DNA from: Alphaproteobacteria bacterium
GTDB taxonomy: Bacteria; Pseudomonadota; Alphaproteobacteria; Rhizobiales; Rhizobiaceae
Assembly (NCBI GenBank): GCA_024742485.1
Contig: JANSYK010000003.1
Location: 124,001 to 188,000 of the forward strand
Direction of reading: 5' to 3'
Length of the DNA stretch: 64,000 nt
Under the pieces are notes generated by a model that made no database searches, was not told where the DNA came from, and saw only the letters and a program-made list of their open reading frames with translations. Both the position numbers and the translations under genes were made by a program. This document shows positions 1 through 9,608 of this stretch, one piece after another; the first letter of the stretch is position 1; every line of letters starts with the position of its first letter.

Positions 1-666
1 CTGATGCTCCAGAACGAAGCGCGCATACTCTTCCGGGTTTGGATGTATTTTTTCGGCATCCGTCGGAAACGCACCCGGGGAAATCGCATTGACGGTAATG
101 CCCCATTTGCCAAATTCGCGGGCCCAGGCCCGGGTCAGTCCTGTCAGGGCGCCCTTGGATTGCACATAGGGGGACAGGTTCTCCCACCCGCCATAATATG
201 TGATCGATGTGACATTGATGATCCGGCCCCATTTGCGTGCACGCATGGCGGGCAGTGCCATTGCTGTACAGATCAGTGCAGCATCCACATTGACAGCCTG
301 AACCGCCCTGTGCTCCTCCAGTGTGTAGTCTTCAAACGGCTTGGACGGATAGATCGCCGCATTGTTGATGACGATGTCGAACGACCCTTCATCCAGCAAA
401 GAGGCAAGTGTCTGTTTGAGACTGGCCTCGTCGGCGAGATCCTGACGAACAATGCGCAGGCGATCCCGATATTCGGAGCCACAATTCGCCTCAAGCGACC
501 GGATGTTGTCGCGGCTGTTATCCAGAGCAATGACATAGGCTCCGTCACGCAGCATTTCCCGGGTTGTATCGTTTCCTAGTCCGCCAGCAGCGCCGGTATA
601 GAGCACGCGACGGTCGCGCAATGAAAAGCGGTCGCTGGGTTGTGCGACAGTGCCGGTCATGGTCAT
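1..666 (-). CDS. SDR family oxidoreductase (3' end cut by window edge)
   Basis: This frame is open from an ATG at 666 to the left window edge, 222 codons without a stop, so the ORF track missed it. It is a classical short-chain dehydrogenase/reductase. The cofactor motif TGAAGGLG is at residues 24-31, NNAA at 101-104, and the catalytic YVQSK (Tyr167/Lys171) follows a Ser at 154. These enzymes are about 250 aa, so only the last 30 or so residues are missing. The ATG overlaps the stop of the DUF4432 gene (ATGA), which places it as the last visible gene of the sugar/polyol operon running from 9608. It probably does an NAD(P)-dependent oxidation or reduction of a sugar or polyol intermediate; the substrate cannot be read from the sequence. 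Confidence 0.9.
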   Translation of the reverse strand, partial: MTMTGTVAQPSDRFSLRDRRVLYTGAAGGLGNDTTREMLRDGAYVIALDNSRDNIRSLEANCGSEYRDRLRIVRQDLADEASLKQTLASLLDEGSFDIVINNAAIYPSKPFEDYTLEEHRAVQAVNVDAALICTAMALPAMRARKWGRIINVTSITYYGGWENLSPYVQSKGALTGLTRAWAREFGKWGITVNAISPGAFPTDAEKIHPNPEEYARFVLEHQ

Positions 667-1844
667 GCCCGTCCCCCGATCGGTAGAAAGTGGGATGAGG
701 GTGTTGGATAGTCATCGGCGGGCTGCTCGGCGATGCCACTGATGCGCTGTTCGGCTTCTGCGATTTGCGCGCTGTCCTCAAGCACGCGAAAGCGGGTCTC
801 GTAATTGCGTTCATCGCCGTGTTCGAGCCAGATCAGCTCACCGCGTTCCCGGGCTGCACCCTGTCCGTCGACATGGTTGGTCGAGGGTTCGATACCAAGC
901 GCATATTGCCCGGCCTGGAGGTTCTGCCATTCATACATGCAGGGGAACTGGTCTTTCCTCGTGGTGACCTGAAATCCGATTCCGGCATTGTCATTGACGA
1001 GGGCCACGGGAACGCAACCGTCTGTGTCCGCCTGCATTTCGTGTTGCCAGACCTGTTCATGAAAGCGTGTCTGGGGACCCGGCAATGTGCGGTAACCGAC
1101 ACCCTGCTTGCGATAATCGTCGCCCGCATGGGCAGCCCAGACCACATCGCCGATCGGTGCCAGATAGCGCGAATTCTCATCCAGGATCGGGTAGCACAGA
1201 TTGATGTGGTAGCAGAACATGTGCGGCGTTCTGTAGAAGCCGCGGTTGACGACCCGGTCACGCAGCACGATCTCGTTCGAACCGACCGTCACTTCGATAC
1301 GGCGATGCAGTTCCAGATGTTCGCCGAACACCGTTCCCTGGGTCACGATGCCTTCGCACCACAATGTGCATTCGTCATCGCTCCAGCTTTCGCCGTAGCC
1401 CGTCAACCGGGCAGGGATGGTGCCGACCCGCCCGTGAATTGATTGCTTGACCGTTTTGCGCGGCGCGTAGACATAATTGTCCGCCGGCGCGTCATACATG
1501 AAGAGAATATGATCCAGCCCACAGGTGACCAGCAGACCGGAAAACGAGCGCAGCCAGCCGAGACCGCCTTCGCCCTCATAGTCGTGCAGAGACGGATTGC
1601 GAAAACCTGATGGTGAATGCCAGCCAATGGCATTCCCCCGCCATTCGCAATCGGCAATGTCCAGCGCGCGGTCGATGAGGACCGTGAACCGCAGCCCAGC
1701 GCCGGACCGGAACTCGAGCATGCGAATACCGCGCTCCAGCCCGTCACCGAGCGTCATCAGCCTCACTCCGGCAAACTGGGACAGGGAACCTGTTCGGCTC
1801 TCAAGCTCTTTTCTGGACATGTTCTGCCCGTTGATTTTGACCAT
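663..1844 (-). CDS. DUF4432 family, aldose-1-epimerase-like protein
   Basis: A protein of 393 aa that I recognise as the DUF4432 family, which has the galactose-mutarotase-like beta-sandwich fold. Recognisable stretches include the region around LIDRALDIADCEW near the N-terminus and the EPSTNHVDGQG segment near the C-terminus. The ORF track starts 13 codons upstream, but the ATG at 1844 is preceded by a strong ribosome binding site (GGGAGGGAG) and is preferred. The gene sits between the TIM-barrel epimerase and the SDR gene, overlapping the latter by 4 bp. A sugar-anomer or sugar-acid mutarotase role in the operon is inferred from the fold and context. Exact reaction unknown. Confidence 0.85.
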   Translation of the reverse strand: MVKINGQNMSRKELESRTGSLSQFAGVRLMTLGDGLERGIRMLEFRSGAGLRFTVLIDRALDIADCEWRGNAIGWHSPSGFRNPSLHDYEGEGGLGWLRSFSGLLVTCGLDHILFMYDAPADNYVYAPRKTVKQSIHGRVGTIPARLTGYGESWSDDECTLWCEGIVTQGTVFGEHLELHRRIEVTVGSNEIVLRDRVVNRGFYRTPHMFCYHINLCYPILDENSRYLAPIGDVVWAAHAGDDYRKQGVGYRTLPGPQTRFHEQVWQHEMQADTDGCVPVALVNDNAGIGFQVTTRKDQFPCMYEWQNLQAGQYALGIEPSTNHVDGQGAARERGELIWLEHGDERNYETRFRVLEDSAQIAEAEQRISGIAEQPADDYPTPSSHFLPIGGRA

Positions 1845-1932
1845 GATCTCTCCCTCCCGGGTGATGCGGATCACCCGGACCAAACCATTTTTCGGGAAAT
1901 GCGCGGGCCGATGAGCCGGCCCGCAAGCCTTT

Positions 1933-2847
1933 TCAGACGCCGTTTTCTTTCAGTTTCCGGTCGACGAATTCCTTCGCTCTGGGTACATCGGCCTCTTCCA
2001 GGTGCTCGATGATCATCGAGATGTTGGGATGCTTCTTCGCCAATCGCTGGAAGTAGAGGTCGTAATTGAGCTCGCCCAGTCCGGGTGCCGGCAGTTCGAT
2101 CTCGCCGACGCCACGGAATGTGTGGCTTTCAGCGGCATCGTCGTCGCCAATGTCGGAGTGCTTTTCCGACTTGTCATCGCCCGACCGTTTCACGTCCTTG
2201 GCATGCGCAAGGCAGATCTTGTCGGAGAGTGCGTCGAATACGTAGTTGAGTGTCTCATCCATCTTGTCGATATTGTGGGATTCGAAATAGTTCGTCGGGT
2301 CCATGATGAGTCCCAGTCCCGGATGGTCGACCTCGGCGAACATGCGCAGCGTCTCTTCGACCGACCCGACGACATTGTTGACATAGGTCTCGAGAAGGAA
2401 GACTGCGCCGTGGTCATAGGCGTGCTGGGCAAGATCCGAGATGACTGCGCGACAGTCGGCCCAGCCTTCCTCGGTCTTGTTCTTGGGATGGTGAACCCAG
2501 TCGCTTTCGGTGTCGAAAGTTCCGGTTTCCGAGCAGACATAGGGCGAGCCCAGATATTGTGCATGGGCCAGGACTTCCTTGAAATGGGTGTTGCGCCGGT
2601 TGCGCTCGGCCGGGTCGGGATGGATGATGTTGGTGTAACAGGAGATGGCGCTTACCGGCAGGTGGTGTTCGCGAAACGTCTCACGGATCACCTTGCATTT
2701 TTCCGGCGTGATCTGGCCGGTCGACAAATCCATGTCCTTGAAATGCAGATCAAGCTGAACCGTGTTGAAATTGTGCGAACGGATGACCTTCGCGGTCTCT
2801 TCCAGTGTGTATGGAAAGTATCCTGAGAATATTCCGGTCTGCATCAT
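1933..2847 (-). CDS. Sugar phosphate isomerase/epimerase (xylose isomerase-like TIM barrel)
   Basis: A 304-aa protein of the AP-endonuclease-2/xylose-isomerase-like TIM barrel family. Typical family stretches are visible: an N-terminal strand (MQTGIFSGYF), the SETG segment near residue 107, a metal-ligand-type Glu in FLLETYVNNV, the MDPTNYF strand, the AHAKDV strand and a final IIEHLEE. These match the usual acidic and His metal ligands of keto-sugar or inositol epimerases and isomerases. Start MM with GGGAGGA upstream. It follows the Gfo/Idh gene by 20 bp. Together with that dehydrogenase and the SDR it suggests a pathway that oxidises and then epimerises or isomerises a sugar or cyclitol. 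Substrate not determinable. Confidence 0.88.
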   Translation of the reverse strand: MMQTGIFSGYFPYTLEETAKVIRSHNFNTVQLDLHFKDMDLSTGQITPEKCKVIRETFREHHLPVSAISCYTNIIHPDPAERNRRNTHFKEVLAHAQYLGSPYVCSETGTFDTESDWVHHPKNKTEEGWADCRAVISDLAQHAYDHGAVFLLETYVNNVVGSVEETLRMFAEVDHPGLGLIMDPTNYFESHNIDKMDETLNYVFDALSDKICLAHAKDVKRSGDDKSEKHSDIGDDDAAESHTFRGVGEIELPAPGLGELNYDLYFQRLAKKHPNISMIIEHLEEADVPRAKEFVDRKLKENGV

Positions 2848-2867
2848 GATGAAGTCCTCCCTTTTGG

Positions 2868-3971
2868 TCAGTTGGCTGAAATTTCGTCGAGGCGCACCAC
2901 GCGCCCCTCGCTGATGGAGCGGTAACCTGCTTCAATCAGCTCGATGGTCTTGATGTTGTCCGAAACATCCAGTTGCGGTTTTGATCCGGATTCAACGGCG
3001 TATTGCAACTGCTCCATGACGCCGATGAAGGCTTGCGGAAACCACATGGTTTCCCAGCTCGGGGAGACCCATTTCCCGTCGGTCTCGCGATTGCTGGCAT
3101 AGGACAGCGTCGAGGCTGCTCCGGTAGGCCAGCCGATGGTTCCCTTGGCAACGCCATCGGTGCCTTCGACCCGCCAGTTGATGTGCTGGTCGTCCTCATA
3201 TCCCTCCTCACGCGGTCCGGACCAGACATCTTCCAGGGACAACGCCATGAACCCGGACGGAAAGGTGACTGTCGAGACCACGATCCCATCGGAATGGTCG
3301 AACGTGGTGCGTGGATCCTTGCGGGTCATGGTCGAGATACTGGACGGCTCACCAAACAGGAAGCGAAGCGCGTCGAGATGATGAACACTCATATTGGCCA
3401 GTGTCAGCCGGTCATAGTCTTCCAGAAAGGTCTGCCAATGGGGAATGGCGTGCATGTCGATCTGGGCAAAGACCGGTTCTCCAAGAGCGCCGCGGTCCAG
3501 CAGTTGCTTGAGAACACGCATGGACTGGTCGAAGCGCATGTTCTGATTGACCGAAAGCAGTTTGCCGGCCGCTTCCGCTTCATCCCGCAGGGCGATCGCT
3601 TCCGACAGCGTCAGTGCGAGTGGTTTCTGCACCAGGACCGCCTTGATATGCGGCTGCTTCAGGGCTGCGCTGATGAGCGCCGGTTGGAGATCAGGCGGAT
3701 AGGCAATGTCCAGGATTTCGACGTTCGGATCGGCGATGACAGCTTCCGGCGTGTCGTGCACGGTCGGGATCGACCAGCGCTTGGCAACCTCGGCTGCGTG
3801 ATCCCGTGTTCGCGAACCGATCGCGGCCACGGTGAAGCCGGCCTGAGCATAGGCGGCGAGATGGCAATCGGCCATGATCATGCCGGCACCAATGCACCCG
3901 ATCTTGTATTTTCTGGATCGGATCGCCGGATCCGGACTGAAGGCTGATTGATTCATCGGTGTCTCCATCAT
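2868..3971 (-). CDS. Gfo/Idh/MocA family NAD(P)-dependent oxidoreductase
   Basis: A 367-aa protein with an N-terminal Rossmann fold (GCIGAGMIM near residue 25) and the family motif around VQKPLAL (the EKP-type lysine, here QKP) near residue 137. The C-terminal alpha/beta domain follows. Family members oxidise or reduce sugars, inositols and related polyols with NAD(P). The second residue of the EKP motif has changed (Q for E), which is seen in some subfamilies. The start ATG overlaps the stop of the upstream ATPase gene (ATGA), so expression is coupled to the transporter. Likely a first catabolic step on the imported sugar. Confidence 0.88.
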   Translation of the reverse strand: MMETPMNQSAFSPDPAIRSRKYKIGCIGAGMIMADCHLAAYAQAGFTVAAIGSRTRDHAAEVAKRWSIPTVHDTPEAVIADPNVEILDIAYPPDLQPALISAALKQPHIKAVLVQKPLALTLSEAIALRDEAEAAGKLLSVNQNMRFDQSMRVLKQLLDRGALGEPVFAQIDMHAIPHWQTFLEDYDRLTLANMSVHHLDALRFLFGEPSSISTMTRKDPRTTFDHSDGIVVSTVTFPSGFMALSLEDVWSGPREEGYEDDQHINWRVEGTDGVAKGTIGWPTGAASTLSYASNRETDGKWVSPSWETMWFPQAFIGVMEQLQYAVESGSKPQLDVSDNIKTIELIEAGYRSISEGRVVRLDEISAN

Positions 3972-5008
3972 GTAGCAGCGGCAATGGCGCTGCCGGCCTT
4001 GTCAAAAAAATGAGACTGTGCGGTGTCATGGGCCAGAGCGACTTTTTCACCCACGGTGAAATCCGGCTGGCTGCGCAACGTCGCGCGCAACTGCACGCCC
4101 TGTGCTTCGAGCGTCAATGTGGTGAAGCCGCCAAGCGGTTCCACACTTATCACGCTTGCATTGGGCTGGTCGGAGCGTGTGTGCACCTGCAGGTCTTCGG
4201 GCCGGATGCCGACCGACGATGCATTGCCGGGAAATGCCGGAGGTTCGGGGAATGTCCGGTCCGTTCCGAACAGTTCGGTTGGCACGATATTGATCGCCGG
4301 GGAACCCAGAAGCCGCGCTACATATTCGCTGTTCGGTTGGTCATAAAGCGCTTCCGGTGCTCCGATCTGGCGAATGCGCCCCTGTTCCATGATGGCCATC
4401 GAGTCGGCAACCGACATGGCTTCTTCCTGATCATGGGTCACATAGACAAGCGTATGGCCGAGATCCTGTTGAAGGCGTCGCAATTCAACTCTTGTCTGTT
4501 CACGCAATCGCGCATCCAGAGCCGAAATCGGATCATCCATCAGATAGGCAACCGGATCCCGGACCAGGGCGCGGGCGATGGCGACCCGTTGCCGCTCGCC
4601 GCCGGAAAGCTGGGCCGGCGGTTTTTGAAGAATATGGCTGATGTGCAGCTTTTCGGCGATTTCCGATACCCGACGGTCGATCTCGTCGATCGGAGTGCCA
4701 CGTTCCACCAGGGGAAAGCGGACATTTTGATCCGCTGTCATATGTGGAAAAAGCGCCAGGTTCTGAAACACCATGGCAACATTGCGCTGAGCCGGCGCGA
4801 CATGGGTAACCGGCCGCCCGTCGATGAGCACCTCTCCCTCATCGGGTTGAACCAGCCCCAATATGATCTTGAGGATCGTCGATTTGCCGCAGAGGGGAGG
4901 TCCGAAGAGGCAGAAAAATGCGTTGTCTTCCACTTCGAAGCTGACATTGTCGAGCGCCTGTGTCTTTCCATAGGACTTGCTGACATTGCGGAAACTAATG
5001 GAGGCCAT
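3968..5008 (-). CDS. ABC sugar/polyol importer ATPase A (catalytic Glu replaced by Asp)
   Basis: A MalK/UgpC-type ATPase of 346 aa with an N-terminal nucleotide-binding domain and C-terminal TOBE-like domain (GIRPEDL). Walker A is GPPLCGKST (36-44), the Q-loop VFQNL, the signature a normal LSGGERQR (134-141) and the switch His 192 is in VTHDQ. Walker B reads VAYLMDD (153-159), so the catalytic Glu position is Asp159. The ATG at 5008 has a GGGAGG site and is preferred over the ORF-track start 23 codons upstream. It overlaps ATPase B by 14 bp. The pairing of two different ATPases recalls the rhizobial GlpST glycerol importer; that similarity is from memory and not tested here. Confidence 0.9.
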   Translation of the reverse strand: MASISFRNVSKSYGKTQALDNVSFEVEDNAFFCLFGPPLCGKSTILKIILGLVQPDEGEVLIDGRPVTHVAPAQRNVAMVFQNLALFPHMTADQNVRFPLVERGTPIDEIDRRVSEIAEKLHISHILQKPPAQLSGGERQRVAIARALVRDPVAYLMDDPISALDARLREQTRVELRRLQQDLGHTLVYVTHDQEEAMSVADSMAIMEQGRIRQIGAPEALYDQPNSEYVARLLGSPAINIVPTELFGTDRTFPEPPAFPGNASSVGIRPEDLQVHTRSDQPNASVISVEPLGGFTTLTLEAQGVQLRATLRSQPDFTVGEKVALAHDTAQSHFFDKAGSAIAAAT

Positions 5009-6101
5009 CGGACTGCCTCCCGACTGCTTGACCGCTTTCGATCTCGAAAAACCGTTCCGAACCTTTCGTGATGTCAAGGCTCAGGACTTCGCCGACACGC
5101 GGCAACTCGGTTTGATTGGCGACTATGATCTTGATGGCATTGTCCGGATCACCCAGATGAACGATGGTCCGGGAGCCGATGCGCTCAATGAAGTTCACCG
5201 GGAATCGCAATGCGCCGTCTTGACTGGGAGCCGCTGCTTCCGGCCGGAATCCGAACTGAACGCGCCCGTCGGATTTTGCCGCGGCGGCCTCAATGGCGGT
5301 GTCGCTGACGGTGATGCTTCCATGCGCCCCAAAATCGACAGCGGTAGACGACCCGTCCTGGCGGACGTGCCCCTGCATCAGGTTCATGCCGGGAGACCCC
5401 AGGAAACCGGCGACGAATGTGTTTTGAGGATTGTTGTAGACATCCAGCGGCGTGCCGACCTGCAGCAGCTTACCATGATCCATTACCGCGATCCGGTCGG
5501 CCATGGTCATGGCTTCCAGTTGATCGTGTGTGACGTAGATCATTGTCTGTTTGAATTGGCGCTGGAGCTGTTTCAGTTCCGTTCGCATGACGGCGCGAAA
5601 CGCGGCATCGACATTGGAGAGCGGTTCGTCGAGCAGAAAGATCGCCGGTTCGACAATGGCCGAGCGGCCAATGGCCAGCCTTTGAAGAATATTGACGGAC
5701 AGCCCCGATGCGCGCCGCTTGAGGAGTGGCGACAATTGAAGCAGGGAGGCCGTTTCCTCGACCCGGCGCGCGACTTCGGCGCGCGGTGTGCCGCGTGCCT
5801 TGAGTCCGTAGGCAAGATTGTCCCAGACAGTCATGTGCGTGAAGATTGCGTAGTTTTGAAACACGAAACCGACACCGCGTCGCGCCATAGGAACGCCCCG
5901 CACATCCCGCCCGTCAAATTCGATGCTGCCTGTTGTTGGCTCCAGCATGCCGGCAATCATGTTCATGGTTGTCGATTTGCCACAGCCCGACGGCCCCAAT
6001 AGCGCCATGAACTCGCCATCGGCGATGGTCATGTTCATGTCGGCCAGTGCCGTGAAGGATGCAAAATCCTTGCCGAGATTGCTCAGCCTGATTTCCGTCA
6101 T
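4995..6101 (-). CDS. ABC sugar/polyol importer ATPase B (degenerate signature motif)
   Basis: A second MalK-type ATPase of 368 aa. Walker A GPSGCGKST (36-44), Walker B FLLDE with Glu159 and switch His192 (VTHDQ) are all canonical. The ABC signature is not: where LSGGQ is expected, it reads LSVNILQR (134-141). The C-terminal region carries a TOBE-like domain (FGFRPEAA). The ORF track begins 126 codons early, inside the permease gene; the real start is the ATG at 6101, which overlaps the permease stop (ATGA). It most likely forms a heterodimer with ATPase A on the MalFG-type permeases. Confidence 0.9.
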   Translation of the reverse strand: MTEIRLSNLGKDFASFTALADMNMTIADGEFMALLGPSGCGKSTTMNMIAGMLEPTTGSIEFDGRDVRGVPMARRGVGFVFQNYAIFTHMTVWDNLAYGLKARGTPRAEVARRVEETASLLQLSPLLKRRASGLSVNILQRLAIGRSAIVEPAIFLLDEPLSNVDAAFRAVMRTELKQLQRQFKQTMIYVTHDQLEAMTMADRIAVMDHGKLLQVGTPLDVYNNPQNTFVAGFLGSPGMNLMQGHVRQDGSSTAVDFGAHGSITVSDTAIEAAAAKSDGRVQFGFRPEAAAPSQDGALRFPVNFIERIGSRTIVHLGDPDNAIKIIVANQTELPRVGEVLSLDITKGSERFFEIESGQAVGRQSDGLH

Positions 6102-7042
6102 GTGTCCGCCTCCGGAGACGAGACATGGCGGATGGCATAGGCCGAAACGATCGACAGGGTGATCAGGATCGCAAGCGCAATGGCTGCAACGTAGCCCCAG
6201 ATCAGTTCTTGCTGGGTGACCTTGTAGATGTAGACCGAGATCGTTTCGGTCGCCACGCCCGGTCCGCCACCGGTCATGATGAAGAGCGTGTCGAATATCT
6301 TGAAATTCTCGATCACCCGGATGGCCAGGGCAATGATCATGATGGTCTTCATGCGCGGCAGGACAATGGTGATAAAACGCCGCCACCAGGAGGCACCGAG
6401 CAGGGTCGCCGCCCGCTGCTGATCTTCGGGAACACCCACGAGCCCGGCAAGCAGGATCAGAAACATCAGTGGTGTCCATTGCCAGATATCGGCCACCATG
6501 ACAGCGATCAGGGCAAGGTCCGGGTCCGACAGCCAGGCGATCTTCACGGGCTGTCCGACGAAAAAAGCAAGAATATCGTTGATTGGTCCGCCGGACTGAA
6601 ACAGCATGAAAAACATGTAGCCCGCGACGGCTGGCACCACCATCATCGGGATCAGCAGAACCGAGTAGAGAAACCGCCGTCCGGGAAATTCATCGACGAA
6701 CAGGACGGCAAGGCCGAGGCCGAGAAGAAATTCCACCGGCACGCAAACGACCATGACAAGAAGCGTGCGCAAAAGCGCGCTCCAGAACCGATTATCCTGC
6801 GCGAGGTCGGTATAGTTGGCAAAACTGTTCCACAGTTCCCATGCGCGCCACCATCCGATCCCGTCAAGAGGGGACCAATCGGTCAGGGAGATGTAGATTT
6901 GCATCAAAATGGGAAAGACGGCGATAAACAGAACAAGCAATTGTGCAGGCAGGGAAAGCCAAAGGCCCAGATGACCTTCGTCATTCGGTCTGTCCGCCGG
7001 GGTCTTTTGAACGGTATCAGTGATGTCGGCGATGGTGTTCAT
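6098..7042 (-). CDS. ABC importer permease, MalF/UgpA type
   Basis: A 314-aa inner-membrane protein with about six membrane segments. It begins with the typical first-permease pattern (hydrophobic helix then YISLTDWSP) and contains the EAA loop [13 protein letters not shown] followed by LPRM, which docks on the ATPase. It is a binding-protein-dependent transport component of the CUT1 (MalF) type. The ORF track starts 56 codons too early; the ATG at 7042 overlaps the stop of the MalG-type gene by 4 bp. The order here is binding protein, MalG-type, MalF-type, ATPase, ATPase. Confidence 0.92.
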   Translation of the reverse strand: MNTIADITDTVQKTPADRPNDEGHLGLWLSLPAQLLVLFIAVFPILMQIYISLTDWSPLDGIGWWRAWELWNSFANYTDLAQDNRFWSALLRTLLVMVVCVPVEFLLGLGLAVLFVDEFPGRRFLYSVLLIPMMVVPAVAGYMFFMLFQSGGPINDILAFFVGQPVKIAWLSDPDLALIAVMVADIWQWTPLMFLILLAGLVGVPEDQQRAATLLGASWWRRFITIVLPRMKTIMIIALAIRVIENFKIFDTLFIMTGGGPGVATETISVYIYKVTQQELIWGYVAAIALAILITLSIVSAYAIRHVSSPEADT

Positions 7043-7899
7043 TCCTTCAACGCCCCGAATGTGAGGCCACGGACAAGATGTTTCTGGATTGCGATCCCCA
7101 TGATGACCGGCGGCACGGCGGCAATCAGCCCGAGCGCTGCCTTTGCGCCGTAGAGCTGTCCGGTCATGGAGGATGAAAGGGATGCCATGTAGACCGGGAT
7201 CGTCACCCAATCGCGGGTCGTCAACAGCAAGGCAATCAGATAGTCCGACCAGTTGAGGATAAAGACAAACAGGGCGGATGAGGCCAGTGCTGGCCGCATC
7301 ATCGGCAGCGTTATTTTCACGAAGACCCGAAACCGTGAACAGCCTTCGACCAGGGCCGCATCCTCGATCTCGCGGGGCATGTCATCGAAGAAGGTTTTCA
7401 TCAGCCAGAATGCAAAGGGCAGGGTAACGATCCCATAGATCAGGGCCAGCCCCCACCAGGTATCCGTCAGGCCCAGGAAGGCCCACATGATCATCACCGG
7501 AATCATCACCGCCATGGGTGGAAACAGCCGCAACTGGATGAGTGCCAGAGGAAGATTGGCGCCGCTTCCGAAGCGGGACAGGCCGTAGGCGGCAGTGGTG
7601 CCGGCAACCATTGCAATCACGGTTCCGAAGCTGGCCGATAGAAGCGATGCCAGGATCGGCCGTCCTGCCGTTCGATCGAGCGACACGATCAGTTCGGAGG
7701 ACGACTGCCCGAAGATGAAAGCGAAATTGTCCCAGGTCGGGTTTTTCGGCCACCAGGTCAGATCGCTGCCTGTTGCTGACCACTCGGCGATCGGCTTGAA
7801 CGCCATGGATACCATCCACAATGTAGGGATGAGCGTCAGCGCGACAAACAGCAATATCAAACCGAAGCGGAGCGCTTCATATCCTGCGGAACGTTGCAT
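7039..7899 (-). CDS. ABC importer permease, MalG/UgpE type
   Basis: A 286-aa inner-membrane permease with six predicted helices and the EAA motif [14 protein letters not shown] followed by LPMM. The pattern is the MalG partner type (starting with [22 protein letters not shown]). It pairs with the MalF-type permease directly downstream (ATGA overlap) to form the transmembrane channel. It lies 110 bp after the binding protein gene in the same orientation. No defects seen. Confidence 0.92.
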   Translation of the reverse strand: MQRSAGYEALRFGLILLFVALTLIPTLWMVSMAFKPIAEWSATGSDLTWWPKNPTWDNFAFIFGQSSSELIVSLDRTAGRPILASLLSASFGTVIAMVAGTTAAYGLSRFGSGANLPLALIQLRLFPPMAVMIPVMIMWAFLGLTDTWWGLALIYGIVTLPFAFWLMKTFFDDMPREIEDAALVEGCSRFRVFVKITLPMMRPALASSALFVFILNWSDYLIALLLTTRDWVTIPVYMASLSSSMTGQLYGAKAALGLIAAVPPVIMGIAIQKHLVRGLTFGALKE

Positions 7900-8009
7900 T
7901 GGCGAAATTGCCTCGGAGCGGGTTGTGTTTGAACAGGAGCGATTGAGGCCGGACGATTGGCGACGCGGGCCAATATGCCCGCGTCACGTTTGTCCGGTCA
8001 GACCGGCGC

Positions 8010-9608
8010 CTAGTCGGTCAGGTCGGGCCATGCCGCCTTGTTGGCCTGGATGGCCTCGACCAGCTTGTCTTCACCGACCCGCCGCGAAATGCGTTTCCAG
8101 GAGCGCTCGGTATTGGCCATAGCCTCCTGCGCCGACATCGATCCGGTCAGCGCGCCAACCAGGTTTTCGTCAAGGGCATTGTGGAAGGCCGTGGCGCCCG
8201 GATAATTGATTGTCGGTACCGTGCGCCTTACCGATTCCCGCACCACATCCATATGGTAGTCATGATAGGTCTGACGAACCAGTTCATCGCTGAAATTGGA
8301 CAGCTGGAACGGATCGAAATATCCGCCTGGATTGGCCGTCATCCAGGAATAGATGCGGGACGAACCGAGCCACTGCAGCAGCAGGTAGCAGGCTTCCGGG
8401 TGCTCGGACTGCGATGAGACCGAGGCCGACAGATTGAGCCAAAGAACGGTGCGGCTGACCAACTTGTCGTCATGCATGCGTCCCGGTGGCAGGTGCGATC
8501 CGACCTTGCCTGTGACCTTCGATCCGTCATTGGCTGCATTGTCGAGGAATTTCGGCAAGTTCGAGAACGCACAGGTCATCGCGGCGCCGGCATTGGCGAA
8601 GTTGCCATACTGTTCCGGCCATCCCCAGGAGATGGCATCCGGCGAGTGGTGAGCCAATGACTTCACATACTCTTCTGTTGCCATGACACCGGAGTCCGAA
8701 TTGATGAGCGGTTGCCCGTCGTCGGAAAACAGAAACTGGTTCGGCGAAGCGGTCGATACATATCTCTGGTACCAGTTGGTGTATCCCCATCCCTGGTTCC
8801 TGAGATCGGTGCATCCGATAAGACCGTCATCGGGGCGATGGAAAAACGCCGCGATCTCGTCATGCTCTTTCCAGGTTTTAGGCGGCTTGAGCGCATAGCC
8901 GTGTTTGTCCTCAAAGGCCTTTTGCTCTTCCGGATCGCCAAACAGGTCAGTGCGGTGGTTCCAGGTCTGGAAATCACCGTCCAGCGAAACGCCATAGGTC
9001 GACCCACGGTAATTGTTGAGAAGCGAAACGCCCTGGGCGCCACCCACATAACCGCGCTCGGGATCGTCCCATTCAGGTTTATGCTCGGCGACATATTCGT
9101 CGAGATTGGCGATGCCTCCGGTTTCCGCAAGGTCACCCAGGCGGTTCCACTCAACCGCATAAATGTCGAACGCTCCGCCCTTGGTGGAAATGTCCTGCAT
9201 GACCTTGGTGAATTCCTGGCCATTCGGTACGCCGACAATATCGAGCGTGATTCCGGTCTCCTTTTCCCACAAATCCTTGACCGATGGTGCGCCTGCAGGA
9301 AAGGGTTGCGTGATTTGGCCGATCGAGCCGTCGGACAGTCCCAGCACAATTCGGGTTGGCGCTTTGCCTGCTGCTTTTAGCGCCCGTATGGCCTCAATGG
9401 CGCGGCCTTCAGGCGTATCAGGACCGTATTGATACCGCTCGGCACCGGCAAATCCGGTTGGTCCACCGACCATGCCTTCGGCCAGGCTGTCAGCGGCAAA
9501 GACACGTCCGGGCTTCAGGTAAAAGGGGGCCGCCAGGCCCACGAGAGCAGTTGTCTGCGCCGCTTTCGTGAGAAACCGGCGGCGTGAGACATGCGCGTTA
9601 TTCGACAT
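8010..9608 (-). CDS. Tat-exported extracellular solute-binding protein of sugar/polyol ABC importer
   Basis: A 532-aa periplasmic binding protein, notably longer than the usual 400-430 aa of sugar-binding proteins. Its N-terminus has a twin-arginine signal (SRRRFLTK, then a weak hydrophobic stretch and a VFA cleavage region near residue 38), so it is probably folded before export. It is the first gene of the operon and is divergent from the LacI regulator. Long binding proteins with two ATPases are a feature of the rhizobial glycerol importer GlpVPQST and its relatives. The surrounding sugar epimerase and dehydrogenases argue for a sugar, polyol or cyclitol substrate, which the sequence does not settle. 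Confidence 0.9.
   Translation of the reverse strand: MSNNAHVSRRRFLTKAAQTTALVGLAAPFYLKPGRVFAADSLAEGMVGGPTGFAGAERYQYGPDTPEGRAIEAIRALKAAGKAPTRIVLGLSDGSIGQITQPFPAGAPSVKDLWEKETGITLDIVGVPNGQEFTKVMQDISTKGGAFDIYAVEWNRLGDLAETGGIANLDEYVAEHKPEWDDPERGYVGGAQGVSLLNNYRGSTYGVSLDGDFQTWNHRTDLFGDPEEQKAFEDKHGYALKPPKTWKEHDEIAAFFHRPDDGLIGCTDLRNQGWGYTNWYQRYVSTASPNQFLFSDDGQPLINSDSGVMATEEYVKSLAHHSPDAISWGWPEQYGNFANAGAAMTCAFSNLPKFLDNAANDGSKVTGKVGSHLPPGRMHDDKLVSRTVLWLNLSASVSSQSEHPEACYLLLQWLGSSRIYSWMTANPGGYFDPFQLSNFSDELVRQTYHDYHMDVVRESVRRTVPTINYPGATAFHNALDENLVGALTGSMSAQEAMANTERSWKRISRRVGEDKLVEAIQANKAAWPDLTD

Noticed and set aside
765-1442. 225-aa plus-strand ORF inside the DUF4432 gene
   Set aside because: Antisense shadow of a clear coding frame; no domain, no ribosome site. 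The same applies to 2002..2826, 3003..3947, 3959..5071, 4977..6002, 6125..7153 and 8712..9380.
6098-6479. N-terminal 126 codons of the ORF-track frame 4995..6479
   Set aside because: Arg/His/Cys-rich sequence lying within the MalF-type permease gene; ATPase homology begins at the ATG at 6101.
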